From NCBI RefSeq assembly GCF_002899945.2, contig NZ_PPEG02000002.1, forward strand, positions 1 through 64,000: DNA of 64,000 bases. The letters run 5' to 3'. Shown one piece after another: positions 25,459 to 34,564 of this stretch (the stretch's first letter is position 1; the number at the start of each line of letters is the position of its first letter). Origin of the DNA: Chryseobacterium viscerum. GTDB lineage: Bacteria; Bacteroidota; Bacteroidia; Flavobacteriales; Weeksellaceae. The notes under the pieces are model-generated. The model was given only the letters and a program-made list of their open reading frames with translations, was not told where the DNA came from and did no database searches. Made by a program: the position numbers and the translations under genes.

Positions 25459-27285
25459 ATGGATATAAAAAGATCATTAGTACTGCTTTTTTCGTCTTAT
25501 GGCTGTTTTCTTTTTGGACAAGAGAATACCATTGACACTATTTATGTCTTCGACAACCAGATGAATAGGGTGAAACTTTTTCATCCTGTAAAAACAATTT
25601 CGGCGGAAGAGGCCGAGAAAAACTCCAGTAACCTTTCAGAACTCCTGAGATTTCAGTCGCAGGTTTATATCAAAGAAAATGGGCGTGGTGCTGTTTCTTC
25701 ACCATCTTTCAGGGGAACTACTGCTCAGCAGACGGCTTTTGTATGGAACGGAATTAATATCAACTCCAATTTTTTAGGGCAGGGAGATATCAATAATATT
25801 GCTTTGTTCGGATATGACCAGATTGGTATAAAAGCCGGCGGTGGAAGTGTAGTATATGGAAGCGGTGCGATCGGGGGAAGTATCCACCTGAATAATACCC
25901 TTGATTTTAATAAAGGTTTCCATGGTTCATTATTTTCTGAAGTAGCTTCTTTTAATACCTATAATAATTTTGTAAAAGGATCTTACAGCAATGATAAGTT
26001 CAGCTTTAAAGCTTCCGGAAATTATTCTGTAAGCGAAAACGATTATAAGGTAAGCGAACTGAATTATATCAACAGAAACGGACGTTATTACAATACGACA
26101 TTCAATGTAGGAGCATCCTATAAGATCAACACTGATCATAAAATTTCTTGGCAGAGCCAATTTTTTGATTCTTCACAGCATTTCCCTGTGTATGAAGAAA
26201 CGGGAACCAAAACGAAATATAAAACTCAGAGTGTAAGAAGTCTTCTTTCCTGGGATTGGAACAAAACAAAGTTCAGTAACTCCTTGAAAGCGGCTTATAC
26301 AGAAGAGAACTTTCAGTATTTCGGCTCGTTAAATCTTCCTAAATCAAGTGGCGGAACAGGGAAGAATTATATCTTTAAAAATGATTTCAATTATTTCCTG
26401 AGTTCAAAGTGGAATTTTAACCTTATTGGGGAATTTCAGGTCAATAAAGGAGAAGGGTATCAGAGCGGAATATCCAGTGTCAGTAGAAATATTGGTTCTG
26501 TTTCCGGATTGTTGAGGTATTTTGCAACAAAAGACCTTCGTTTTGAGGGTGGATTTAAGAAAGACTTTGTGGAAGATGTAAAGTCACCGTTTTTGTATTC
26601 ATTCTCCGGAAAATGGAGCGCTGCAAAATGGTATGATGTGAGCATTAATGTATCAAAGAATTTCAGATATCCTTCATTTAATGATATTTATTATGAACCG
26701 GGAGGAAATAAAGACCTGAGGCCGGAAACATCTACGCAGGTAGATATGACGAACGAGTTCAAAGTAGGAGATTTCAAGCTTGCTTTGTCTCCTTATTATA
26801 TGAATGTGACAGATCTTATTGTATGGCTTCCGACGGCTTTGGGCTACTGGCAGGCATTTAATGTCAATAAATCTGAATCTTACGGATTAGAATCTCAGCT
26901 GTCTTTCAGTAAACAATTGGGCAATCATAAGATCCGAGCCAATGCAGGATATTATTATGCAAGATCTATCGATAAAGAAACGAATATGCAGAGACCTTAT
27001 GTTCCTATGCATAGAGGGAATGCCAATATAGATTATGAATATCGCTTCTTTAAGTTTTTCGCACAGGGACTGCTGAATGGTGTTACCTACACGACAAGTG
27101 ATGAAAAGAGATCAGATGCTATTGATCCTTATTTTCTTTTGAATGTAGGAGTTTCTGCAACCTTAGCAAAAAAATATACCTTAGGGTTCAAAGTGAATAA
27201 TCTAACGGATACCTACTATAAAACAGCTTCTTTTTATCCTTTACCTAAAAGAAACTATAGTGTGTATGCCGCAATAAATTTTTAA
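25459..27285 (+). CDS. btuB: TonB-dependent vitamin B12 receptor (BtuB-like)
   Basis: A 608-aa outer-membrane transporter. It has a signal peptide (ending CFLFGQ), a plug domain (about 35-150) with SSNLSELLRFQSQVYIKE, PSFRGTTAQQTAFVWNG and VVYGSGAIGGSIHL, then a beta barrel ending with the aromatic strand NYSVYAAINF. The length suits the small BtuB/CirA class. The cobalamin riboswitch in its leader gives the substrate. It is followed after 19 bp by a BtuG-like lipoprotein gene. TonB, ExbBD and the BtuCDF inner-membrane transporter are not in the window. Confidence 0.92.
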   Translation: MDIKRSLVLLFSSYGCFLFGQENTIDTIYVFDNQMNRVKLFHPVKTISAEEAEKNSSNLSELLRFQSQVYIKENGRGAVSSPSFRGTTAQQTAFVWNGININSNFLGQGDINNIALFGYDQIGIKAGGGSVVYGSGAIGGSIHLNNTLDFNKGFHGSLFSEVASFNTYNNFVKGSYSNDKFSFKASGNYSVSENDYKVSELNYINRNGRYYNTTFNVGASYKINTDHKISWQSQFFDSSQHFPVYEETGTKTKYKTQSVRSLLSWDWNKTKFSNSLKAAYTEENFQYFGSLNLPKSSGGTGKNYIFKNDFNYFLSSKWNFNLIGEFQVNKGEGYQSGISSVSRNIGSVSGLLRYFATKDLRFEGGFKKDFVEDVKSPFLYSFSGKWSAAKWYDVSINVSKNFRYPSFNDIYYEPGGNKDLRPETSTQVDMTNEFKVGDFKLALSPYYMNVTDLIVWLPTALGYWQAFNVNKSESYGLESQLSFSKQLGNHKIRANAGYYYARSIDKETNMQRPYVPMHRGNANIDYEYRFFKFFAQGLLNGVTYTTSDEKRSDAIDPYFLLNVGVSATLAKKYTLGFKVNNLTDTYYKTASFYPLPKRNYSVYAAINF

Positions 27286-27304
27286 AAATTAAAATTGAGT
27301 AAAT

Positions 27305-28360
27305 ATGAAAATAACTAAACTTTTAACTGTATTATTTGCAGTAGTGTTATTGTTTAACATTTCTTCATGTTCAAGTGATTCTGCAGAGTTTGAAATGTCC
27401 CCGATCACGTATCAGAATGGGTATTTTATCTCTAATGAAGGGAACTTCAACAGCCAGGGGGCTAAAGTAACTTTCCTGACAAGAGACTTAAGCCTGAAGC
27501 AAGACGATGTGTATGGGTATAACAACAATAAAGATATTTTGGGTGACGTACTTCAGACCATTGGTCTTAACGGAAATAAGGCGTATCTTGTAATCAATAA
27601 CTCTAACAAAATTGTTGTTGTAGACCGTTATACATTTAAAAGAGTAGGAGTAATTACGGATCAGATTGATAACCCAAGAGGGATTACTTTTGCTAATGGA
27701 TTTATCTATGTTGCCAACACGAATTTCACTGCCAACACGAAAAGTGTAACGAAATATAAAATTTCTGACCTTTCATTTGTAAGTAAAATCAACATGACTG
27801 AAGTTTCTGATAAAGCAGTAGAAGCAGGAGGAAATGTTTTCATACAGAATGCTTCATCTGGGTATGGGAATAAGATTACTTATATCAATACTTCCAATGA
27901 TAGTAAAACTGAAATTACCGTTCCGAATGGTAGTGTAAATAACACCGTTTCGTATAACTCTAATGTGTACATAATTTCTTCAACGGCTGCAGATTCTTAT
28001 ATCTACAAGATTACAAGTACAGGAACAATGACTCCAGTAATTACACTGACAGGAATTCCAAATGCTACAAATCTTCAGATTGATAACGATAAAATCTATT
28101 TCAGCTCTGCCAATAAAGTGTATACAACAAGCTTAGCTGCTCCAACAGTTCCTACAACTCCATTATTAACAGCTGCTGATGGTGGTCAGTATTATACTCT
28201 TTATGGATTTAACGTTATTGATGGAAGAATTTTTGCATCAGATGTTAAGAAGTTCACAGAAAATAGCGAAATGGTTGTGTATTCAGCTGCTACAGGGAGC
28301 AAGATCATGTCTGTTACCACAGGAGGTCTGGGTGCTAACGGTACTGTTTTGAATCAATAA
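27305..28360 (+). CDS. BtuG-like surface beta-propeller lipoprotein (YncE / DUF5074 type)
   Basis: A 351-aa lipoprotein. The lipobox gives Cys near residue 22 (LLFNISSCSS), followed by SDS, which suits surface export in Bacteroidota. The mature part has repeated strand units of the YncE propeller type (GNKAYLVINNSNKIVVVDRYTFKR, PRGITFANGFIYVANTN, NLQIDNDKIYFSSANKVY). In Bacteroides, BtuG is a surface propeller lipoprotein that captures B12 with very high affinity and hands it to BtuB. This gene has the same fold class, the same neighbour and the same riboswitch control. Family placement is from pattern; sequence identity to BtuG was not measured. Confidence 0.8.
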   Translation: MKITKLLTVLFAVVLLFNISSCSSDSAEFEMSPITYQNGYFISNEGNFNSQGAKVTFLTRDLSLKQDDVYGYNNNKDILGDVLQTIGLNGNKAYLVINNSNKIVVVDRYTFKRVGVITDQIDNPRGITFANGFIYVANTNFTANTKSVTKYKISDLSFVSKINMTEVSDKAVEAGGNVFIQNASSGYGNKITYINTSNDSKTEITVPNGSVNNTVSYNSNVYIISSTAADSYIYKITSTGTMTPVITLTGIPNATNLQIDNDKIYFSSANKVYTTSLAAPTVPTTPLLTAADGGQYYTLYGFNVIDGRIFASDVKKFTENSEMVVYSAATGSKIMSVTTGGLGANGTVLNQ

Positions 28361-28416
28361 TGCTTCACAGCATATAAAGAAATAATTTTTTATTTTTTCA
28401 TCATTTGTGTTTTTTT

Positions 28417-28443
28417 CCGGTCGGTTTCTTCGAAACCGGCCGG
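28417..28443 (+). terminator. Terminator of the btuB operon
   Basis: The stem ccggtcggtttc pairs with gaaaccggccgg (one G-T pair) around ttc and is followed by ctttgtttta. Confidence 0.75.
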
Positions 28444-28464
28444 CTTTGTTTTATACTGGAACAA

Positions 28465-28505
28465 AAAAAGCCCGGCGGGATGTGGAACATCCCGCCGGGC
28501 TTTTT
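28465..28505. terminator. Strong terminator, mainly for cca (minus)
   Basis: A perfect 18-bp stem contains agcccggcgggatg (28465-28482 with 28488-28505) and a 5-base loop, with A and T runs on the outsides. It can work in both directions. Confidence 0.9.
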
Positions 28506-28524
28506 ATATTATCTATAGATTGAA

Positions 28525-29943
28525 TTAGATTGTCAATCCCAGTTTCTCTGCTTCAGCAATGACAAACTTGGTAGCTTCTTCTTTTTCATTAGGAATTTCA
28601 CCTTCAAGAATAGCTTCTTTTACTTTCTCTTTCAAGATACCAATTTCACGTCCTGGCTTAAGATTAAACATTTCCATGATCTCTTCACCGGTAATCGGTG
28701 GCTGAAAATTTCTTACCTGGTCTTTTTCTTCCACTTCTTTGATCTTTACCGCTACATATTCAAAGTTTCTTTTGAACTTCTCCTGTTTTTTAGAGTTTTT
28801 AGTGGTAATATCTGCCTTGCAAAGTGTGAAAAGGTCTTCAAGGTTTTCTCCGGCATCAAATAAAAGTCTTCTCAGCGCAGCATCTGAAGCATCATCAGTG
28901 ATCAAAGCAATAGGCCTTGACGAAAGCTTTACCATTTTCTGCACATATTTCATATCACTTCCCAACGGTAGTTTTAATCTTTGGAAAAGTGCCTTTACCA
29001 TTTTTGAACCTAAAAATTCATGTCCGTGAAATGTCCATCCTGTGCCTTCTACATACTTTTTTGTAGGAGCCTTTCCAATATCATGGAGCAGGGCAGACCA
29101 ACGAAGCCAAAGGTTATCTGTATTCACAGAAATATTATCCACGACCTCTAAGGTATGGTAAAAGTTATCCTTATGAGTCTGTCCTTCCACTTCTTCTACA
29201 CCTTTCAGTTCGATCAGTTCAGGAATAATAAGCTTCATAAGACCTGTTTGTTCCATTAATCTTAGTCCGACAGAAGGTTTTTCAGAAAGCATGATTTTGT
29301 TGAATTCTACCATGATTCTTTCCATAGAAACAATACTGATCCTTTCTGCTTCCTGCTGAATAGCCTGCAGAGAGTTTTCTTCAATTTTAAAATTTAAAGT
29401 GGAAGCAAAACGCACCGCTCTCATCATCCTCAACGGATCATCAGAGTAGGTCTGTGCAGGTTCTAAAGGAGTTCTTAAAATTCCTTTTTCAAGATCTTCA
29501 ATTCCATTGAATGGATCAATCAGTTCTCCGAAATTACCTTTATTTAAAGAAATAGCCATCGCATTGATGGTGAAATCTCTTCTTTTCTGATCATCTTCCA
29601 GGCTTCCTCCTTCCACTTCTGGTTTCCGGCTGTTTTCTGTATAGCTTTCCTTTCTTGCTCCCACAAACTCAAGTTCAAGTTCTTTATACTTGATCATGGC
29701 TGTTCCATAAGTTTTGAATACGGAAACCTTTAATTTAGGATCTATATCCTGAGCTACATTCTGGGCAAGTTCAATACCACTTTGCTCCGTTACAAAATCT
29801 ATATCTGTAGAAGCTTTTCTTTTCATCAGAAGGTCACGAACATAACCGCCCACAATATATACAGACTGATTATTCCTTTCTGCTGCTTCAGAAATTATTT
29901 TAAAGAGTTTTAAATTTTTATTTTGATTAAGATTAATTATCAT
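28525..29943 (-). CDS. cca: CCA tRNA nucleotidyltransferase with HD domain
   Basis: A protein of about 472 aa that adds or repairs the CCA end of tRNAs. The nucleotidyltransferase head has YIVGGYVRDLLMKRKASTDIDF (Gly-Gly loop and catalytic DxD) and RRDFTINAMA. Then follow the poly-A polymerase-type RNA-binding helices and a C-terminal HD domain with ALLHDIGKAPT. The ATG at 29943 (MIINLNQNKNL) is chosen; a TTG at 29961 is in frame but weaker. Bacteroidota usually have this single class II enzyme. It is followed by a strong terminator. Confidence 0.93.
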   Translation of the reverse strand: MIINLNQNKNLKLFKIISEAAERNNQSVYIVGGYVRDLLMKRKASTDIDFVTEQSGIELAQNVAQDIDPKLKVSVFKTYGTAMIKYKELELEFVGARKESYTENSRKPEVEGGSLEDDQKRRDFTINAMAISLNKGNFGELIDPFNGIEDLEKGILRTPLEPAQTYSDDPLRMMRAVRFASTLNFKIEENSLQAIQQEAERISIVSMERIMVEFNKIMLSEKPSVGLRLMEQTGLMKLIIPELIELKGVEEVEGQTHKDNFYHTLEVVDNISVNTDNLWLRWSALLHDIGKAPTKKYVEGTGWTFHGHEFLGSKMVKALFQRLKLPLGSDMKYVQKMVKLSSRPIALITDDASDAALRRLLFDAGENLEDLFTLCKADITTKNSKKQEKFKRNFEYVAVKIKEVEEKDQVRNFQPPITGEEIMEMFNLKPGREIGILKEKVKEAILEGEIPNEKEEATKFVIAEAEKLGLTI

Positions 29944-29980
29944 CGTTAATAATAGTGTCAATTTCTACCAATGTTACCCA

Positions 29981-30325
29981 TTAATCGTAATGAGCGTACA
30001 TTCTACTAATTTTTCCTTCTTCATTAAAAAACATGACTTCAACAGCATGTTTATCCATAATCGACTTATAAAATAATGCTACCGAATCTACTCCTGCCGT
30101 AGAATGAATCAAATCAAAATGAAGATCCGGAAATTTATCCAGTGCCTTCCTCCAATATTCACGGATTGCTGTCTTTCCTTTCAAAGAGCTTTCCTTACCG
30201 CCTGTAGCCATAGCAATCATGGGAGTTGTGATCTCAATATCATCTGAGTAATGGGAGAGAATATCCTCTAAATCATGAGAATTCCATGCATTAACCCATA
30301 TTTGAGCAAATTCCTGATGATTCAT
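29981..30325 (-). CDS. SnoaL-like / NTF2-fold protein
   Basis: A 114-aa cone-shaped-fold protein (MNHQEFAQIWVNAWNSHD), with the SnoaL pattern NSHDLEDILSHYSDDIEITTP, then KGKTAIREYWRKALDKFPDLHF, and a strand ending EEGKISRMYAHYD. The ATG at 30325 is used because the upstream in-frame extension encodes an implausible N-terminus. Family members include small hydrolases, isomerases and ligand-binding proteins; no function is assigned. Confidence 0.78.
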   Translation of the reverse strand: MNHQEFAQIWVNAWNSHDLEDILSHYSDDIEITTPMIAMATGGKESSLKGKTAIREYWRKALDKFPDLHFDLIHSTAGVDSVALFYKSIMDKHAVEVMFFNEEGKISRMYAHYD

Positions 30326-30433
30326 AGCAAATAATTTATGAGTTGAGTTTGCAAAGATAGAATTAAAAAAAAGAAATCCTGCCGATATGAACTGACAAGA
30401 CTCTAAAAAAATAAACAAAAAGGTTCAAAATTT

Positions 30434-30982
30434 CTACTCCCTAAGAACCTTTATTCTGTTATCACTCCATATTTTGATCACAGAAGAACCCGAGTATTTT
30501 GAAACTTTTTCTCTGTCTTCTTCCACTGCATAATCTACAAGGCTGATCATCTCCTCAGAAATATCGGAAAACTTCAACGGACTTTTTTCACCACTGAAGT
30601 TGGCAGAGGTAGAAACCAAAGGTTTGTTCAGTTTTGTAATCAGTTTTTTGCAAAAATCATTTTTTACAAGACGGATTCCAATACTTCCATCTTCAGCAAG
30701 AAGTTCTTTAGGTAAACCTTTTGGATTTTCATAAACGATTGTTACCGGTTTTTCGCTAAGATCAATAATTTCCCAAGCCATTTCAGGAACATCCACAAGA
30801 TCCTGAAGTCTTTTTTCAGACTCTACAAGAATAATCATGGATTTGTTCTTTTCGCGCTTTTTGATGTCAAAAATCTTATTGACAGCTTCTATATTAGTCG
30901 CATCACAACCAATTCCCCAAATAGTATCTGTAGGGTAAAGGATTGTTCCGCCGGATTTTAATACTTCGATAATATGTTCCAT
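30434..30982 (-). CDS. tsaC: L-threonylcarbamoyladenylate synthase (Sua5/YciO/YrdC family)
   Basis: A 182-aa YrdC-fold protein. Motifs include GGTILYPTDTIWGIGCDATN, KKREKNKSMIILV (the KRP-like loop of nucleotide binding) and SIGIRLVKN, and VSTSANFSGEKSP (the SANxSG motif). The enzyme makes threonylcarbamoyl-AMP for the t6A37 modification of ANN-decoding tRNAs. It lacks the Sua5 C-terminal domain, so TsaC or the YciO paralogue are the choices. The start at 30982 (MEHIIEVLKSGG) is preferred over a longer frame. Confidence 0.85.
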   Translation of the reverse strand: MEHIIEVLKSGGTILYPTDTIWGIGCDATNIEAVNKIFDIKKREKNKSMIILVESEKRLQDLVDVPEMAWEIIDLSEKPVTIVYENPKGLPKELLAEDGSIGIRLVKNDFCKKLITKLNKPLVSTSANFSGEKSPLKFSDISEEMISLVDYAVEEDREKVSKYSGSSVIKIWSDNRIKVLRE

Positions 30983-31091
30983 AATTGTAAGTGAATTCAA
31001 AGAATGGATAAAGGTAGAAAATCTATGAATTTTAGGCAAAAAAATAAGATGTAAATGTGTGAGAACGGATTAAACCGTATGTCTAGAATGA

Positions 31092-31688
31092 TTATAATCC
31101 GTGAAAAAATGAATTAAAATAGGTTGTACGTTTAACAGGTTCAATATAGTCTGATCTAAGTATTTTTTTGAAATCCATTTTGGTTAGATATTTTGAAAAT
31201 AATACTGGAAAATTTGATCTTGATCCTTCTTTAATGAAAGTATAAAGAATAGTATTGTCTTTAAAAAATACAATGGTTGTCTGTTCATAATCTTTTCCGG
31301 GGCTATAAATATCACAAGGTTCATTAAGAAAAATCAGATTCCCAGAAATCTTTGAAATTCTGTAATGATGTTTTTTTCCATACTCAAGGATTCTCTTTTT
31401 GGCTTCTTCTTTGTGAATAGTAAATGTAATTTGCTTTAAATGTTTCTCTGTAAATTTACAGTATAGTACATATAAGCTAAAGATCAGTAAACAGGTAAGG
31501 ATAAATTGTTCTAAGCCGCTATTCAGTGAAAAAGTTAAATCTTTTAAAAAGAACAGAGTGGCCACTGCTAATACTGAAAATCCAAAATAGATTGAGATAG
31601 TATCAAACTTGTCATATGAGCTTTCTTCAAAAACTAATTTTTTAGATTGAATACTTTCTGTGATTTTTAATTTTTTTAGTGATCTCAT
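31092..31688 (-). CDS. Hypothetical membrane protein
   Basis: A 198-aa protein with two membrane helices (about residues 31-53 and 62-82) and a soluble C-terminal domain of strand-helix pattern (TIHKEEAKKRILEYGKKHHYRISKISGNLIFL). I do not recognise a family. It lies 6 bp after the preceding membrane-protein gene and is part of a three-gene unit with the DinB-like gene. Confidence 0.6.
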   Translation of the reverse strand: MRSLKKLKITESIQSKKLVFEESSYDKFDTISIYFGFSVLAVATLFFLKDLTFSLNSGLEQFILTCLLIFSLYVLYCKFTEKHLKQITFTIHKEEAKKRILEYGKKHHYRISKISGNLIFLNEPCDIYSPGKDYEQTTIVFFKDNTILYTFIKEGSRSNFPVLFSKYLTKMDFKKILRSDYIEPVKRTTYFNSFFHGL

Positions 31689-31694
31689 TGGAAA

Positions 31695-32141
31695 TTAGGA
31701 CGATATTTTATTTCCATTAAATTTAGATTTTATGATTGAATAAACCGAACCAACAGTTAAAAATAAAATAGAGGTTATCCATAGAAAATAACCTGTTTCT
31801 AAACTGTATATCCTTCCCATTCTTCCATTTTCAGCTGCTAAAATTTCCTTCCAGAAAAAAAATGAACTAGCGGTTAAAAAAGCTATTAAACCCAGTATAA
31901 TAGAAACCGAAAAATATCTTTTATAACAAAATACAGCCGAAATAAAAAACCAGCCATTGGCAGTCCATACCAAAAATTCAAATAGGCCACCACCCAAAAA
32001 ACTAATTGGACCCATAAGAAATACTTCAAATGATTTATAATCTTTAATTGCTCCCATGTCTTCAATTTTAAAAGCTGTAAAACAAAGAGAGAGTGCAAAG
32101 ATTAACATACTGAGAAGTGCTATCCGTTTTCCTACATCCAT
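31695..32141 (-). CDS. Hypothetical membrane protein, four predicted helices
   Basis: A 148-aa hydrophobic protein with helices at about 8-26, 42-68, 72-97 and 116-138. No family is recognised. Its start overlaps the end of the DinB-like gene by 10 bp, so translation is probably coupled. The function is unknown. Confidence 0.6.
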   Translation of the reverse strand: MDVGKRIALLSMLIFALSLCFTAFKIEDMGAIKDYKSFEVFLMGPISFLGGGLFEFLVWTANGWFFISAVFCYKRYFSVSIILGLIAFLTASSFFFWKEILAAENGRMGRIYSLETGYFLWITSILFLTVGSVYSIIKSKFNGNKISS

Positions 32142-32644
32142 CCCAACTTCGATAAATACCTCTCTTCAATAATGTTCAGATGATGGTAATTGTGTCCTAC
32201 AATCAGTTTTCCGATGGTTTCTACAGAAATTTCATGACCATTGGCTGTACCGGTATTTTGTAAAGCGGAAGGTTGAAGGGTTTCCAGTAAAATCTGGGAA
32301 GATTTTCTCACCAATTTGTATTCTTCTAATAAAGATTCAAGTGTTCTTTGATCAGCGAAAGATTGGTCAGCATATTCATTTTCATCAAATCCCGGAAGAT
32401 TGTTTTTTTCTCCTCTGGCAAAAGCTAATATTCTGTATTGGAAAACTCTTTCTGTATCCGATAAATGGAGTAAAAGTCCTTTTAAAGTCCATTTTCCTTC
32501 TGCATAAGCAAAGGTAGATTGCTCTTCTGTAAGATTAGAATAGATTCCTATGGTTCTCTCTGCTGAAATTTTTAATTCATTCAACCAGTTTCCGGAGGGA
32601 ATCTGATCTAAATATCTCTGAATATATTTTTGAAAATCGCTCAT
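32132..32644 (-). CDS. DinB-family metal-dependent hydrolase/transferase-fold protein
   Basis: A 170-aa four-helix-bundle protein. The three-His metal site of DinB proteins is present as H in LLLHLSDTERV and H/H in VGHNYHHLNII. DinB relatives include thiol-dependent S-transferases and stress-induced proteins of unknown reaction. It is first gene of a three-gene minus-strand run, and a heptamer repeat array lies just upstream of its start. Confidence 0.85.
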   Translation of the reverse strand: MSDFQKYIQRYLDQIPSGNWLNELKISAERTIGIYSNLTEEQSTFAYAEGKWTLKGLLLHLSDTERVFQYRILAFARGEKNNLPGFDENEYADQSFADQRTLESLLEEYKLVRKSSQILLETLQPSALQNTGTANGHEISVETIGKLIVGHNYHHLNIIEERYLSKLGWM

Positions 32645-32670
32645 GTTATTTTTTTGTTTTTAGTGTTGGT

Positions 32671-32730
32671 TTTGGGTTACGAGGTTCGGGATTCGAGGTT
32701 TTGAGATCCGAGATCCGAGATCCGAGACGG
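32671..32730. repeat. Heptamer tandem repeat (atccgag-type)
   Basis: Seven-base units run in register: tacgagg, ttcggga, ttcgagg, ttttgag, atccgag, atccgag, atccgag, then acgg. Three exact copies (32706-32726) follow degenerate ones. It lies 27-86 bp upstream of the DinB-like start on the minus strand. Confidence 0.75.
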
Positions 32731-32768
32731 AGAATATTATGTATAAATTATTTATTACTCATTACCTA

Positions 32769-33218
32769 TTATTCATGATTAGTCCACTCGTAAAAGTTGA
32801 CAGAGTCATAAAGCTCAAATCCGCAGGCTGGGTAAAGCTGATTTCCGATATCATTGCTTTTCCCTGTCTCTAAAAGAATACCACACGCTTTTGAAGATCG
32901 GCAGTGTTCTTTAGATTCCTCAATCAATTCTTTGGAATAGCCTTTTCCTCTGTGGTTTTCCTTCACGTAGAGATCGTTCAGCAACCAGTAGCGCTGCATT
33001 CTTGTAGATGAAAATATCGGATATAATTGTACAAAACCTGTCAGTTCACCATTTTCTTCCACAACAAAAATTTCTGAATCTTTACTTTCAAGCCTTTCTT
33101 GAAGAAAAGTTGTCGCTGCGGGAATATCAGATTCTTTATGATAGAATATTCTGTACTGATCAAATAATTCTGCCAATTGAGGCAAGTCAGAAATGACTGC
33201 TTTTCTTGTATTTTTCAT
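32769..33218 (-). CDS. GNAT-family N-acetyltransferase
   Basis: A 149-aa GNAT enzyme. The acetyl-CoA loop is seen as NDLYVKENHRGKGYSKELIEES (RGKGYS), and the C-terminal motif as GNQLYPACGFELYDSVNFYEW. The start at 33218 (MKNTRKAVISDLPQL) is chosen because the longer frame encodes a strange N-terminus. The acceptor is unknown. It lies between the heptamer array and the cystathionine synthase gene. Confidence 0.85.
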   Translation of the reverse strand: MKNTRKAVISDLPQLAELFDQYRIFYHKESDIPAATTFLQERLESKDSEIFVVEENGELTGFVQLYPIFSSTRMQRYWLLNDLYVKENHRGKGYSKELIEESKEHCRSSKACGILLETGKSNDIGNQLYPACGFELYDSVNFYEWTNHE

Positions 33219-33286
33219 AGGTGTTTGGTGGTTATAATAAAATGAGAAGGATTTGATAACCCTTCTCATTTTAGTGTATTGTATGT

Positions 33287-34426
33287 TTAAGAAAAAGCTT
33301 TCTCAAGATCTGCAATAAGATCTTCTGCATCTTCAATACCTATGCTTAAACGAACAAGATCATCAGTGATTCCCAATTCAGCACGTTTTTCTGCCGGGAT
33401 TGAAGCATGAGTCATCAAGGCAGGGTGGTTAGCCAGAGATTCTACCCCTCCTAAAGATTCTGCTAGTGTGAATACTCTCACTTTCTCCAGGAATTTGATC
33501 GCATCTTCTTTCTTTCCAGATTTGAATGTGAATGAAACCATTCCTCCTGATTCTTTCATCTGAGATTTTGCCAATTCATATTGAGGGTGAGACTCTAGTC
33601 CCGGGTAGATTACTTTATCTACGGCAGGGTGAGTTTCAAGATATTTGGCTACGGCAAGACCATTGTCAGAATGTCTCTGCATTCTTAGTGCCAAGGTTTT
33701 GATCCCTCTCAATACAAGATAAGAATCGTGAGGACCTAAAATACCACCGCTTGCAAACTGAATAAAGTGAAGTTTTTCTCCCAATTCAGCATCTTTAGCG
33801 ATAAGAGCTCCTGCGATTACATCAGAGTGTCCACCCAGATATTTTGTTGCAGAGTGCATCACGATGTCAGCTCCCAAATCAATCGGTCTCTGGATATAAG
33901 GTGTTGCAAAAGTATTATCCACCGCAACTAAGATATCCTTTCCTTTAGCAATCTCAACAACCGCTTTGATATCTACCAATTTCATCAATGGGTTGGTTGG
34001 TGTTTCTACCCAGATCAGTTTTGTTTTATCTGTAATAACATCAGCTATTTTAGAAACATCATCAAAATTAACGAAAGTAAATTTCAACTGATATTTTTCG
34101 AAAAGTCTTGTAAACATTCTGTAAGTACCTCCGTAAAGATCATCTACAGCAATTACTTCATCACCAGGATTCAATAATTTCAAAACACAGTCGATTGCGG
34201 CAAGACCAGAACCGAAAGCTAAACCTCTCGCTCCATTTTCAATACTTGCCAAAGAATCTTCCAATGCCTGTCTTGTAGGGTTAGCAGCTCTTGAATATTC
34301 ATATCCGGAATGTACACCCGGGCTTTTCTGTGCAAACGTAGAGGTCAAAAATACAGGTACATTTACAGAACCTGTTGCAGACTCATGGTGCTGCCCTCCG
34401 TGAATTACTTTTGTATTAAAATTCAT
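33287..34426 (-). CDS. metB: Cystathionine gamma-synthase / gamma-lyase family enzyme
   Basis: A 379-aa PLP enzyme of the trans-sulfuration family. The PLP-binding K195 lies in HSATKYLGGHSD, phosphate contacts are in FGSGLAAID, and the substrate-binding end is ESLGGVESLANHPALMTH. EYSRAANPTR is the usual Tyr-Arg cofactor motif. The gamma-synthase (metB) makes cystathionine from O-acylhomoserine and cysteine, and gamma-lyase runs near-reverse chemistry. The two cannot be separated safely by eye, so metB is the likely, not certain, name. It is monocistronic. Confidence 0.85.
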   Translation of the reverse strand: MNFNTKVIHGGQHHESATGSVNVPVFLTSTFAQKSPGVHSGYEYSRAANPTRQALEDSLASIENGARGLAFGSGLAAIDCVLKLLNPGDEVIAVDDLYGGTYRMFTRLFEKYQLKFTFVNFDDVSKIADVITDKTKLIWVETPTNPLMKLVDIKAVVEIAKGKDILVAVDNTFATPYIQRPIDLGADIVMHSATKYLGGHSDVIAGALIAKDAELGEKLHFIQFASGGILGPHDSYLVLRGIKTLALRMQRHSDNGLAVAKYLETHPAVDKVIYPGLESHPQYELAKSQMKESGGMVSFTFKSGKKEDAIKFLEKVRVFTLAESLGGVESLANHPALMTHASIPAEKRAELGITDDLVRLSIGIEDAEDLIADLEKAFS

Positions 34427-34445
34427 AATTTTTTGCTTTAGGCTT

Positions 34446-34480
34446 TGAGCTTAAGCAATAGGAAATATTGCTTAAGCTCA
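34446..34480. repeat. Perfect 15-bp inverted repeat upstream of metB
   Basis: tgagcttaagcaata (34446-34460) pairs exactly with 34466-34480 around ggaaa. A T-rich tract follows on the plus strand, but no plus-strand gene ends here. It may be an operator, an RNA leader hairpin of the metB transcript, or a scattered repeat. Confidence 0.6.
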
Positions 34481-34564
34481 TTGTTTTTTTATTAAAATTT
34501 GCTCTAGGCTGAATGCAAAAAGCTTACCGCTTACTGCCTGCAGTGTATCGCATATTATATTTTT

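Noticed and set aside
25226..25468. Open frames on both strands over the btuB leader
   Set aside because: They coincide with the conserved cobalamin riboswitch core, which explains the sequence better. The codons show no protein-like pattern.
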